Positions 18,734 through 26,709 of a stretch of 64,000 nucleotides of DNA are shown one piece after another. Position 1 is the first letter of the stretch, and every line of letters begins with the position of its first letter. Below the pieces are notes generated by a model. That model was not told the DNA's origin and did no database searches. It was given only the letters and a program-made list of their open reading frames with translations. A program made the translations under genes and the position numbers. Source of the stretch: JBFGFX01 sp965232455 (GTDB lineage: Bacteria > Pseudomonadota > Gammaproteobacteria > Steroidobacterales > Woeseiaceae); contig OZ246981.1 in NCBI GenBank assembly GCA_965232455.1, positions 62,001-126,000 of the forward strand, in the 5' to 3' direction.

Positions 18734-19354
18734 ATGACGGAATTGGCAGGCTCCCGGATGGTATGTCACGAGTGCGACCTCGTCGTCGATGTCCCCACTC
18801 TGGCGCTCAATGACAAGGCTTTTTGTCCGCGTTGCAATTACCTGCTGGCCGCAAACCGACCCCACGCGCTCGAGAAGATTTTCGCCTATTCGGTGACGGC
18901 ATTGATTTTCCTCGTACTGGCCAACGCATTTCCGTTTCTCAGCCTGAACGCCAGCGGCCAGGAACAATCCGTTACGTTGCCGGAAAGCGTGGCGATCCTG
19001 TTCAATGAAGATCACGTCCTGCTGTCAGGCATTGTATTTGCGACGATCATCGGCGTGCCGGCGGTATTGCTGCTGGGCATCATGTACGTGTCGATAGCCA
19101 TTCGCCTGCCTCACGGCTTGCCCGGCGCGCGCAGAGCCCTGCGATGGTCACTCAATCTCATTCCATGGAGCATGGCCGAAATTTTTCTCATCGGCATTCT
19201 GGTGAGTTTCATCAAGATTGTGGCGCTCGCGAACGTGGCGCTGGGCATGTCCTTCTGGGCCTACGTGTCGTTCACGGTGTTCACGCTGCTCGTCGTGGTC
19301 AACCTGGATCGTCGCGAAGTTTGGCGTCACGTACAGGCGGTGCGTCGTGCGTGA
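18734..19354 (+). CDS. pqiA: paraquat-inducible protein A, first half
   Basis: 206 residues with a zinc-ribbon-like CHECD...CPRCN at the N-terminus and four transmembrane helices (about residues 50-70, 97-120, 139-160, 170-192), matching one PqiA domain. In E. coli, PqiA is a single protein carrying two such halves. Here the second half is a separate gene that starts eight bases inside this one. PqiA is the inner-membrane component of the PqiABC system, which links to the periplasmic MCE protein PqiB for lipid movement across the envelope. It is the first gene of the pqi operon, with AAGGAACG before the ATG. Confidence 0.85.
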   Translation: MTELAGSRMVCHECDLVVDVPTLALNDKAFCPRCNYLLAANRPHALEKIFAYSVTALIFLVLANAFPFLSLNASGQEQSVTLPESVAILFNEDHVLLSGIVFATIIGVPAVLLLGIMYVSIAIRLPHGLPGARRALRWSLNLIPWSMAEIFLIGILVSFIKIVALANVALGMSFWAYVSFTVFTLLVVVNLDRREVWRHVQAVRRA

Positions 19355-19973
19355 GTTTCACGAATGTTCGGCGAAAGCCAACGACGTACAGGGCTGTCCG
19401 ATGTGCACGCTCGTCGGGCCGGCCGGATCGACGCACTGCGCCGCCTGCGATGCAGACATGCATCACGGCTGGGAAGACAGCCTGCAGAAAACCTGGGCGT
19501 GGTTGATTACGTCGATGGTGTTGTACCTGCCCGCAAACCTGCTGCCGATCATGCATACCAGCTTTCTCGGTAAGACCACGGACAGCACGATTCTGGGCGG
19601 GGTAGTGACGTTGTGGGAGCATGGCTCCTACCCGATCGCCGCGGTGATCTTCATCGCGAGCGTGCTCGTGCCGCTTGGCAAAATCGTCGTGCTCGTGTGG
19701 CTGTGCATTTCCATACAGACGGGGCACACGGGTGCGCATCACCATAAAACGGTGTTGTACCGGGCGACGGAACTCGTCGGCCGGTGGTCGATGATCGACG
19801 TCTTTGTCGTCGGCATTCTCGTGGCGTTGATCCAGCTCGGCAATATCATGAACATCCTGCCCGGTGCCGCGGCGCTGGCATTCGCCGCGATGGTGGTGAC
19901 GACAATGCTGGCCGCCATCTCGTTCGATCCGCGGCTGATCTGGGCGTCTGCACACAGGAGGCGGGACGAATGA
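19347..19973 (+). CDS. pqiA: paraquat-inducible protein A, second half
   Basis: 208 residues from GTG 19347, overlapping the first half by eight bases. It repeats the PqiA domain layout: CPMCTLVGPAGSTHCAACDA zinc ribbon, then about four transmembrane helices with the NLLPIMHTSF and SMIDVFVVGILVALIQLG signatures. A much longer upstream extension of the frame (to 19218) is a shadow of the first gene. Together the two halves equal a normal PqiA. The clean coupling argues for a natural two-gene form rather than a frameshift, since both parts keep complete domain ends. Confidence 0.85.
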   Translation: MREFHECSAKANDVQGCPMCTLVGPAGSTHCAACDADMHHGWEDSLQKTWAWLITSMVLYLPANLLPIMHTSFLGKTTDSTILGGVVTLWEHGSYPIAAVIFIASVLVPLGKIVVLVWLCISIQTGHTGAHHHKTVLYRATELVGRWSMIDVFVVGILVALIQLGNIMNILPGAAALAFAAMVVTTMLAAISFDPRLIWASAHRRRDE

Positions 19974-21598
19974 CCGCGGATGTGGCAACCGTCAAAGCCG
20001 GCGTGAACAGGAAGCGGCGTTTCCACCGGATCTGGGTGGTGCCGATTGCCACGTTTGTCGTCGGCTTGTGGATGGTGTACGCGCATTGGGCGAGTCAGGG
20101 TCCGCTAATTGAGGTCATGTTCACGACAGGGGAAGGCATCGAGGCCGGCCAGACCAAGGTCAAACGCAAGAACGTGGAGGTCGGCGAGGTTCTCGGCCTG
20201 CGGCTGACCGACGATGCACAATCGGTTGTTCTGTCTATCCGCGTGCACAAGGAGTACGCTGATCTGCTGCGTCAGGACGCGCAGTTCTGGGTTGTGAGAC
20301 CGCGCATTGGTCCGGGCGGCGTTTCCGGCCTGAGCACGCTGTTGTCCGGCGCTTACGTTGAAATGTCACACGGCGTTGCCGAAGAATCGGCGCGCGAGTT
20401 TGTCGGCCTCGAGAGGCCGCCCGTAACGCCGATTGGCACACCCGGCCTGCACGTCACACTGAGCAGCGACGGCAGCCGCCCGCTGGTCGAGGGACAACCG
20501 GTGTTGTTCCACGGTACACGCGTCGGCCGCATCGAGTACGTGCACTTCAATACTTCCGAAAGACGAACGTACTACAATGCTTTCATCGCCGCGCCGCACG
20601 ACCGCCTGATCACCACCAACACACGATTCTGGTTCGTCAACGGCGTATCGTTCGACTTGTCGGCCGACGGCGTTCGGGTCGAGATGGCCTCGCTCGAAAC
20701 GATTGTCGAAGGCGGCGTTTCGTTCGACGTGCCGCCCGGTCAGCCGCTCGGTGACCGCATCACCGAGCGGGCGTTTTTTACGATCTATCCAAACAAGAGC
20801 GCGATCAGTGAGACGCAGTTCGAGCACTCGCTGCAGTACGTACTGTTATTCGATGACTCGATCCGCGGGCTGCGACCCGGAGCGCCGGTCGAGTATCGTG
20901 GCGTCAAGGTTGGCGAAGTGCTGCGAACGGATATCGACTATCCGCAGGTGGACGACCTTCTCGCACCAAATTCACGGATACCGGTCCTCGTCGAGATAAC
21001 GCCGGCACTGCTCGGTTACGAGGATACGGCGGGCGATTTGCAGATGGCCGAGGCGCGCATCGACGATCTGGTTGAGAACGGCCTGCACGGTTCCCTCGGC
21101 AATGGCAACCTGCTGACGGGCCGTAAACTGGTCGAGCTCGAATACGTGGAACGTCGGATCGCGGCGCGGCAGCAGTTTGGAGACTACACTGTCATCCCGT
21201 CGGTGAGCGGCCGGGTCGGTCGGCTGGTCGAGAGCGTGGCCGCCACGGCGGAGACGCTGAGCACGCTACCACTTGATGACATGGTCACCAACGCAAGCGC
21301 AGCTCTGGACCAGATGGCGGTCACGCTGGCCGAGTTGGACGACATTCTTGATGACGATGCCAGCCACCAGATGCTCGCAACACTCAACGCCACCCTGATC
21401 AGTTTCCAAAAACTGGCCGACGACTTCTCGGCCGGCTCCGAGTCCTACGAGGAACTGCGGCGCAGCCTGCAGTCGCTGGAAATCACACTAAAAGATCTGC
21501 AGCCCGTTTTGCGGCAACTGCGCGCCAAGCCGAACAGCTTGGTGTTCGGCGCCGACGGCAGGGACGATCCTGAGCCGAGAGGAGCGAACGAACGATGA
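19970..21598 (+). CDS. pqiB: intermembrane transport protein PqiB (MCE domains)
   Basis: 542 residues from ATG 19970, with AGGAGG eight bases upstream and a four-base overlap with pqiA. One N-terminal membrane anchor (residues 20-42) is followed by three MCE domains, beginning near GPLIEVMFTTGEGIEAGQTKV, TPGLHVTLSSDGSRPLVEGQP and QYVLLFDDSIRGLRPGAPVEY. A helical C-terminal region (after about residue 410) would form the periplasm-spanning tube as in E. coli PqiB. The role is phospholipid or related lipid transport between the inner and outer membranes. Confidence 0.92.
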   Translation: MTADVATVKAGVNRKRRFHRIWVVPIATFVVGLWMVYAHWASQGPLIEVMFTTGEGIEAGQTKVKRKNVEVGEVLGLRLTDDAQSVVLSIRVHKEYADLLRQDAQFWVVRPRIGPGGVSGLSTLLSGAYVEMSHGVAEESAREFVGLERPPVTPIGTPGLHVTLSSDGSRPLVEGQPVLFHGTRVGRIEYVHFNTSERRTYYNAFIAAPHDRLITTNTRFWFVNGVSFDLSADGVRVEMASLETIVEGGVSFDVPPGQPLGDRITERAFFTIYPNKSAISETQFEHSLQYVLLFDDSIRGLRPGAPVEYRGVKVGEVLRTDIDYPQVDDLLAPNSRIPVLVEITPALLGYEDTAGDLQMAEARIDDLVENGLHGSLGNGNLLTGRKLVELEYVERRIAARQQFGDYTVIPSVSGRVGRLVESVAATAETLSTLPLDDMVTNASAALDQMAVTLAELDDILDDDASHQMLATLNATLISFQKLADDFSAGSESYEELRRSLQSLEITLKDLQPVLRQLRAKPNSLVFGADGRDDPEPRGANER

Positions 21599-22224
21599 GT
21601 TGGACAAAGACGGCCGTGTTTGTTTCGTTGCTCGGCATGGCGGCGTGTACGTCGGCTCCCGTTGAAGAGCGCCATTACAGCCTGGTGCTGGATGCCCTGA
21701 ATGACTCGGACTTCGTACTGTCGTCGGACGCGGACGCGGCGCTCGCGGTGGCGTCGATCACGCTACCCGAATACCTGCGATCGAACAATCTGGTCATGCA
21801 GATCGGCAGTAACGAGATACTGCCGGCGCGCAGACACTTCTGGGCGGAGCCACTCGACGACTCCATCAAACGGGTGCTCGCGTACGACCTGGACCGGAAG
21901 TTGCCGGACATTGCGGTTTACGGCGTGCCGGCGGTGGACGGGTGCCTTCTGCAAGTGGAGTTCGATCGATTCCACGCGACCGACGAGGCCCGTGTCGTCG
22001 CCAGCGGCCGCTACTCGCTCTTGTTTTCCGGCGGGCGGATCGAACGCAGCTTCGATACGTCGCGAACGCTGGCGGTCGGCGGGTACGCCAACTCGATCAG
22101 CGAGCTGCGGAACTCCGTGAGTGCGCTTGCCGCGGAGTTGGCGTCGGAGATAAACGGGAAAATATCCTGTCAACAAAAGGGCGAGGGGGCCGCCGGCTCC
22201 GATCGGCCCGAGACGGACGGCTGA
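21595..22224 (+). CDS. pqiC: PqiC-like outer-membrane lipoprotein
   Basis: 209 residues, starting four bases inside pqiB (ATGA). The lipoprotein signal peptide has lipobox GMAAC (Cys18). The body matches the ABC-type transport auxiliary/YmbA family: an N-terminal RHYSLVLD strand, then VASITLPEYLRSNNLVMQIG and a WAEPLDDSIKRVLAYDL segment. In E. coli, PqiC anchors the PqiB tube to the outer membrane. Last gene of the pqi operon; the peptidase gene follows after 18 bases and may be cotranscribed. Confidence 0.88.
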   Translation: MSWTKTAVFVSLLGMAACTSAPVEERHYSLVLDALNDSDFVLSSDADAALAVASITLPEYLRSNNLVMQIGSNEILPARRHFWAEPLDDSIKRVLAYDLDRKLPDIAVYGVPAVDGCLLQVEFDRFHATDEARVVASGRYSLLFSGGRIERSFDTSRTLAVGGYANSISELRNSVSALAAELASEINGKISCQQKGEGAAGSDRPETDG

Positions 22225-22242
22225 CCGGGGGCGAGATTGAAG

Positions 22243-24801
22243 ATGAAGTATCTGTTCCTGACATTATTGGTCTTGTGCTCGTGCGTCCGGCAGGAGAATT
22301 CTACGGAATCGGCAATCATCGCCGTCGAACCCGGGGTTTCCGAGGCGCTTGCGCGTCATAGGGCGGCGCTGATCTCCGACGTTAACTACAAGCTCAGGCT
22401 CAAGGTGCCGGCGCGTCAGGACGAATCCATCGACGCGGATCTGACTCTGACCTTCTACCTCAGCGACGCCTCGGAGGACGTGCAGCTCGATTTTCGCGCA
22501 GCCCGGGACAGTATTCACAGTCTGAGCGTCAACGGCGCCGATGCAGAGATCAATCATCATAGCGAGCACCTGCTGCTGGGAAAGAACGGCCTCGAAGTCG
22601 GGCCGAACGAGATCGAGATCGGCTTCACGGCGGGCGACGATTCACTGAATCGCAATCCTGACTACCTCTACACGCTTTTTGTGCCGGACCGGGCACGTAC
22701 CGCATTCCCCGTTTTCGATCAACCCAATCTCAAGGCCACCTACGAACTGACGCTTGATCTCCCGGCAAGCTGGGCGGCGATATCGAATGCGCCAATCGAT
22801 CGGCTCGAGACGGGGGACGATCGGCGCACTCACCATTTCTCCAGGTCGGATCTGCTGAGCACGTATCTTTTTTCCTTTGTGGCGGGAGAATTCGAGACTG
22901 TCACGCGCAACGTCGGCGGCCGGGAAATGACCTTGCTTCACCGGGAAACGGACGATGAGAAGTTCGAGCGCAATATCGACGCCATTTTCACGCTACACGC
23001 CAAGTCGCTCGATTGGCTGGAGGGGTACACCGACATCGATTACCCATTCCGGAAGTTCGGTTTTGCGGCCATCCCCGCCTTTCAATATGGGGGCATGGAG
23101 CATGTCGGGGCCATTGCCTATCGCGCGGACGCGTTGTTTCTTGAAAAAGACCCCTCCGAGACTCAGTTGCTGTCGCGCGCACATTTGATTGCCCATGAAA
23201 CGGCGCACATGTGGTTCGGCAATCTCGTCACGATGGACTGGTTCAACGACGTGTGGACCAAGGAGGTTTTCGCGAACTTCATGGCGGCGAAGATTGTCAA
23301 CCCCAGCTTTCCGGACATCGATCACGAACTGAGTTTTTTGTTGCGAACGTATCCGGCCGCTTATTCGGTGGATAGAACGAAAGGCGCCAATCCCATTCGA
23401 CAGCGGCTTCCCAACCTGAATGAAGCCGGCACGCTTTACGGGGCGATCATCTACAACAAGGCGCCGATCATGATGCGCCAGCTGGAGGCGTTATTGGGGG
23501 AGGCGCGTTTTCAGGAGGGGATTCGGACCTATTTGTCCACTTTCTCGAACGCCAATGCGACCTGGCCGGACTTGATTCGCATTCTGGACGAGAAAACGCC
23601 GAACGACCTGAACGCCTGGAGCGAGGTGTGGGTGAATACCGCCGGGCGCCCCTCGTTCAGGTTCGACGAGGGTGAGGCTTCCAACGAGTACGTCCTCCGC
23701 CAGTACGATCCTCTGGGCGAGGAGCGATTCTGGCCTCAGCAATTCGGCATTGCCCACGGTGACGAGTTTTCATTGACGCAAACGGCGAAATTTCTGGCGC
23801 CGGATTATCCGATCCCGGCGGCGTTGGGGGACGTCGATACCCTGTTGGTGAACTCGGATGGAGGCGGGTACGGCTTGTTTCCCGCACAGCCGGACGTTCT
23901 CAAGGCGAAGTGGGAGTCTTTGGACGCCCTGCAAAAAGGCGCTCTGATCGTCAACTCCTACGAGCAAATGCTCGAAGGTTCGGAACAGGCGCGCCCCGCG
24001 GAGTATTTGGAACTGCTGGTCTGGGCGATCGGACGTGAGGAAAACGAACTTCTCCTCGATACGATGCTCCGGCAAATCGCCTCCGTCTATTGGTCCTTTC
24101 TGACGATCGGGCAAAGAGACGCATTCGCGGGAGATCTCGAAGAACTGCTTTGGCGGGAGGCGGCGTCGAGCGATCGTGCGGCCAGCACCCGGAAAGTATT
24201 CCTGGAAACGTTTCAGAACATAGTAATAACGGCCGCCGGGATACGCCGCCTGCGCGACGTTTGGTCGGGCGCCATCGAAGTGGCCGGGGTAGAGTTGTCC
24301 AACAAAGAGCTGACGGACGTCGCGGCGATTTTGGCGATCAAGGTACCGCATGAGGCTGACGAAATCATCGAAACCCAGCAGGCGCGCATAGAGAACCCCG
24401 ACGACCGCAGAAGGTTTGCCTATCTGGCCGCGGCGCTATCTCCCGATGAAGCGGCGAGAGATGCTTTTTTCGCCTCGCTTTCAGATGAAAAAATGCGGGA
24501 AACCGAGCGTTGGGTTCTTGACGCGCTCGGTTATCTTCACCACCCGCTGCGTCTGGATTCTTCCAAAAAGTACATTTTGCCGAGCCTGCGACTTCTTGAA
24601 GAAATTCAACGGACGGGAGACATATTCTTTCCGGCGCGCTGGACCGCGGCCACGTTAGGGTCCCATCGGAGCGCAGAGGCCGCCGCCGTCGTACGGCGGT
24701 TTCTGGACGACCGTCCAGGCTACAATAAACAGCTGCGGCTGAAGATCCTGCAGGCCGCCGATCCCTTGTTTCGCTCGGAGGCGATACTGGCGGCGAACTA
24801 G
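22243..24801 (+). CDS. M1 family aminopeptidase, lipoprotein
   Basis: 852 residues from ATG 22243; an in-frame TTG lies two codons earlier. A lipoprotein signal peptide ends at Cys14 (VLCSC). The M1 catalytic core is complete: HETAH at 318-322 with the third zinc ligand Glu341 in WTKEVFANF. The substrate motif GxMEN reads GGMEH (283-287), an Asn-to-His change. The long helical C-terminal domain (after about residue 500) is usual for the ERAP/PepN-like layout. A lipidated, periplasm-facing aminopeptidase is expected. It lies 18 bases after pqiC. Confidence 0.9.
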   Translation: MKYLFLTLLVLCSCVRQENSTESAIIAVEPGVSEALARHRAALISDVNYKLRLKVPARQDESIDADLTLTFYLSDASEDVQLDFRAARDSIHSLSVNGADAEINHHSEHLLLGKNGLEVGPNEIEIGFTAGDDSLNRNPDYLYTLFVPDRARTAFPVFDQPNLKATYELTLDLPASWAAISNAPIDRLETGDDRRTHHFSRSDLLSTYLFSFVAGEFETVTRNVGGREMTLLHRETDDEKFERNIDAIFTLHAKSLDWLEGYTDIDYPFRKFGFAAIPAFQYGGMEHVGAIAYRADALFLEKDPSETQLLSRAHLIAHETAHMWFGNLVTMDWFNDVWTKEVFANFMAAKIVNPSFPDIDHELSFLLRTYPAAYSVDRTKGANPIRQRLPNLNEAGTLYGAIIYNKAPIMMRQLEALLGEARFQEGIRTYLSTFSNANATWPDLIRILDEKTPNDLNAWSEVWVNTAGRPSFRFDEGEASNEYVLRQYDPLGEERFWPQQFGIAHGDEFSLTQTAKFLAPDYPIPAALGDVDTLLVNSDGGGYGLFPAQPDVLKAKWESLDALQKGALIVNSYEQMLEGSEQARPAEYLELLVWAIGREENELLLDTMLRQIASVYWSFLTIGQRDAFAGDLEELLWREAASSDRAASTRKVFLETFQNIVITAAGIRRLRDVWSGAIEVAGVELSNKELTDVAAILAIKVPHEADEIIETQQARIENPDDRRRFAYLAAALSPDEAARDAFFASLSDEKMRETERWVLDALGYLHHPLRLDSSKKYILPSLRLLEEIQRTGDIFFPARWTAATLGSHRSAEAAAVVRRFLDDRPGYNKQLRLKILQAADPLFRSEAILAAN

Positions 24802-25211
24802 GGCCTGTCGAGAAAGCCGAGTCAATTCCGACGGGTCCCTCGGCACGTCGCGAGCGTCCGGCGAGAGCGTTCGGGACATCCACAACACCCGTCGGGAATC
24901 TCCCGTTCTCGGGGCGCAATGCGCATTCGCCGAGATCCGGACGTTCGAGTCAACACGTTATCACGGCTGACGTGTCCGCAAATCCAGCGCAACGTACTTA
25001 GTGACGAAACCCGTTACCAACCGGTCGCCGCTGCGTTCGCCAGCGGTTGGCAGTTTCAGACACTATATTTACATAACTGCCAAATAATAAAAAGACGTAT
25101 TCTGAAGCCAATGTCGACGCAACGATCTGACCGGCGAGATATCGCCTCCAGCGAAGGCTCGCCCCCGATCGTCCGGACGACCATCGATTGTTCCACTCAG
25201 GAGGGCCAGCC
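24802..25211. other. 410-bp intergenic region before the oxidase operon
   Basis: No gene is recognised. It holds a GC-rich stem-loop at 25017-25050 and then an AT-rich stretch (about 25062-25100), which is the likely promoter area for the eight-gene operon starting at 25212. No FNR-type TTGAT-N4-ATCAA site was found. Confidence 0.4.
25017..25050. repeat. nested inverted repeats upstream of the oxidase operon
   Basis: CCAACCG (25017-25023) is complementary to CGGTTGG (25044-25050), while CCGCTG (25028-25033) pairs with CAGCGG (25041-25046). The two right arms share three bases, so the structures partly exclude each other. No T-run follows, so it is not a simple terminator. Confidence 0.4.
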
Positions 25212-25586
25212 ATGCATTGCATCACACCGCTGAACGAGGCACGCAACGCCATTGCCGAAGCGCTTTCCGGCGGCACGTCGCCGCTTGGACTTCCGGCCGC
25301 GCAGCTTCGAGAGCACGGCACGATGAAGATGTACCTCTACGAGCCGCGCGGCGTTGATTCGCAGCCACCGCACGAGCAGGACGAAGTGTACGTCGTCATC
25401 GCCGGCTCCGGCACGTTTGCAATCGGTAAGGACGAGGACTCGCTGGAGCGAACGCCGTTCGGACCGGGCGATGCGATTTTTGCTCCAGCCGGCGCCGTTC
25501 ACCGGTTTGAAAACTTCGGCGACGATTTCAGTACCTGGGTCGTGATGTACGGTCCAACCGGCGGCGAGAGTTCCTATGTTGTCTGA
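25212..25586 (+). CDS. cupin domain protein
   Basis: 124 residues from ATG 25212, with AGGAGGG eight bases upstream. It is a single small cupin barrel with metal-site-like motif 1 (PPHEQDEVYVVIAGSGTFAIG) and motif 2 (FGPGDAIFAPAGAVHRFENFG). His, Glu and a second His are at positions typical of metal-binding cupins; the first motif has HEQDE rather than HxH. It overlaps the NuoB-like gene by 11 bases and opens a compact respiratory operon. Possible roles include metal or redox sensing or a small dioxygenase; none can be chosen from the sequence. Confidence 0.82.
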   Translation: MHCITPLNEARNAIAEALSGGTSPLGLPAAQLREHGTMKMYLYEPRGVDSQPPHEQDEVYVVIAGSGTFAIGKDEDSLERTPFGPGDAIFAPAGAVHRFENFGDDFSTWVVMYGPTGGESSYVV

Positions 25587-26073
25587 CGCACCGCTGAACG
25601 CAGGCGTGGCGCCCCAACGCGGGTACTCGGTCACCCGGCTGGACAAGCTCGCCGCGTGGGCGCGAACGGGGTCGCTGTGGCCAATGACGTTCGGCTTGGC
25701 CTGCTGTGCGATTGAAATGATGCACGCGGGCGCGTCGCGTTACGACCTGGAACGCTTCGGCGTGCATTTTCGTCCCAGTCCGCGTCAGGTGGACGTGATG
25801 ATCGTCGCCGGCACGCTCGTAAACAAGATGGCGCCGGCGTTACGCAAGGTTTACGACCAGATGCCCGAACCGCGCTGGGTAATCTCGATGGGGTCGTGTG
25901 CGAACGGCGGCGGCTATTATCACTACTCCTATTCGGTCGTCCGCGGCTGTGACCGTGTCGTTCCCGTGGACGTCTACGTTCCCGGCTGTCCGCCCACCGC
26001 CGAGGCGCTGCTCTACGGCATCATTCAGCTGCAGCGGAAAATCCGGCGGACATCCGTCCTGCGACGGGATTGA
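25576..26073 (+). CDS. NuoB-like [4Fe-4S] subunit (complex I N2-cluster type) outside a nuo operon
   Basis: 165 residues closely resembling NADH-quinone oxidoreductase subunit B. GSLWPMTFGLACCAIEMM carries the tandem cysteines (43, 44), SMGSCANGGGYY the third (108) and YVPGCPPTAEAL the fourth (138). All four ligands of the N2 cluster are present, as are the SVTRLDKLAAWAR and ARYDLERFG-like conserved parts. No other nuo gene is nearby. It starts 11 bases inside the cupin gene and is followed after six bases by an SCO gene and then cbb3-type oxidase genes. It could be a relocated complex I subunit or a dedicated electron carrier; the symbol is left open for that reason. Confidence 0.88.
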   Translation: MLSDAPLNAGVAPQRGYSVTRLDKLAAWARTGSLWPMTFGLACCAIEMMHAGASRYDLERFGVHFRPSPRQVDVMIVAGTLVNKMAPALRKVYDQMPEPRWVISMGSCANGGGYYHYSYSVVRGCDRVVPVDVYVPGCPPTAEALLYGIIQLQRKIRRTSVLRRD

Positions 26074-26079
26074 ACGGCG

Positions 26080-26709
26080 ATGTCGGCGTCAGCGCCCAAT
26101 GGCCACGATGCGCGCTCCAGCGCACCCCCGCGCGCGGCCGGAGAGAAGCGTCCAGGCTGGCTCTTGCCGGCGGTGGCGCTAGGCGTGTTCGTCGTCTCCA
26201 TCGTGTTTGCGCTGCTGCATGATGCGGACGTCGATCCGAGGCCGCGCTTTTCACTGATCGACCATGACGGTGTGACCACGGACGAGCGATTGCTGAAGGG
26301 AGACTGGAACCTGGTCTACTTCGGATTCACGAACTGCCCTCAAGTGTGCCCGACGCAGATGGCCAAGGTGACCGCGGCCTTGCACCGGATCGAGCAAATC
26401 GACGTCGATGCGCGGATTGTGCCGATTTTCATCACCGTTGACCCGGTGCGTGACGATCCGCCGGCGATAAAGGCCTACCTGTCGCACTTCCACCGGCGCT
26501 TCGTTGGGTTGACCGGGAACGCCGACGCACTGCGGGCCGCGGCAGGCGGTTTCAGGGCGATCGGCGGCAGTGTCCGCGGCGACGACGCGAACGTTTCGCA
26601 CAGCAGCGCCGTCTATCTGGTGGATCCCGCGGGCGAGATCGTCAGCTCTTTCCCCTACGGCACGACCGAGCCGGCGCTGGCCGACGCCGTCCTGGACCGC
26701 CTGCGATGA
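26080..26709 (+). CDS. SCO1/SenC family copper chaperone
   Basis: 209 residues with an N-terminal membrane anchor (about residues 26-46) and a periplasmic thioredoxin-like domain. The copper ligands are present: Cys86 and Cys90 in TNCPQVCP, and His174 in VSHSSAVYLVD. The family delivers copper to haem-copper oxidases and keeps the metal-site cysteines reduced. Its place just before the CcoN gene, with a four-base overlap, fits CuB or oxidase assembly. The relatively long, polar cytoplasmic N-terminus is unremarkable. Confidence 0.92.
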   Translation: MSASAPNGHDARSSAPPRAAGEKRPGWLLPAVALGVFVVSIVFALLHDADVDPRPRFSLIDHDGVTTDERLLKGDWNLVYFGFTNCPQVCPTQMAKVTAALHRIEQIDVDARIVPIFITVDPVRDDPPAIKAYLSHFHRRFVGLTGNADALRAAAGGFRAIGGSVRGDDANVSHSSAVYLVDPAGEIVSSFPYGTTEPALADAVLDRLR

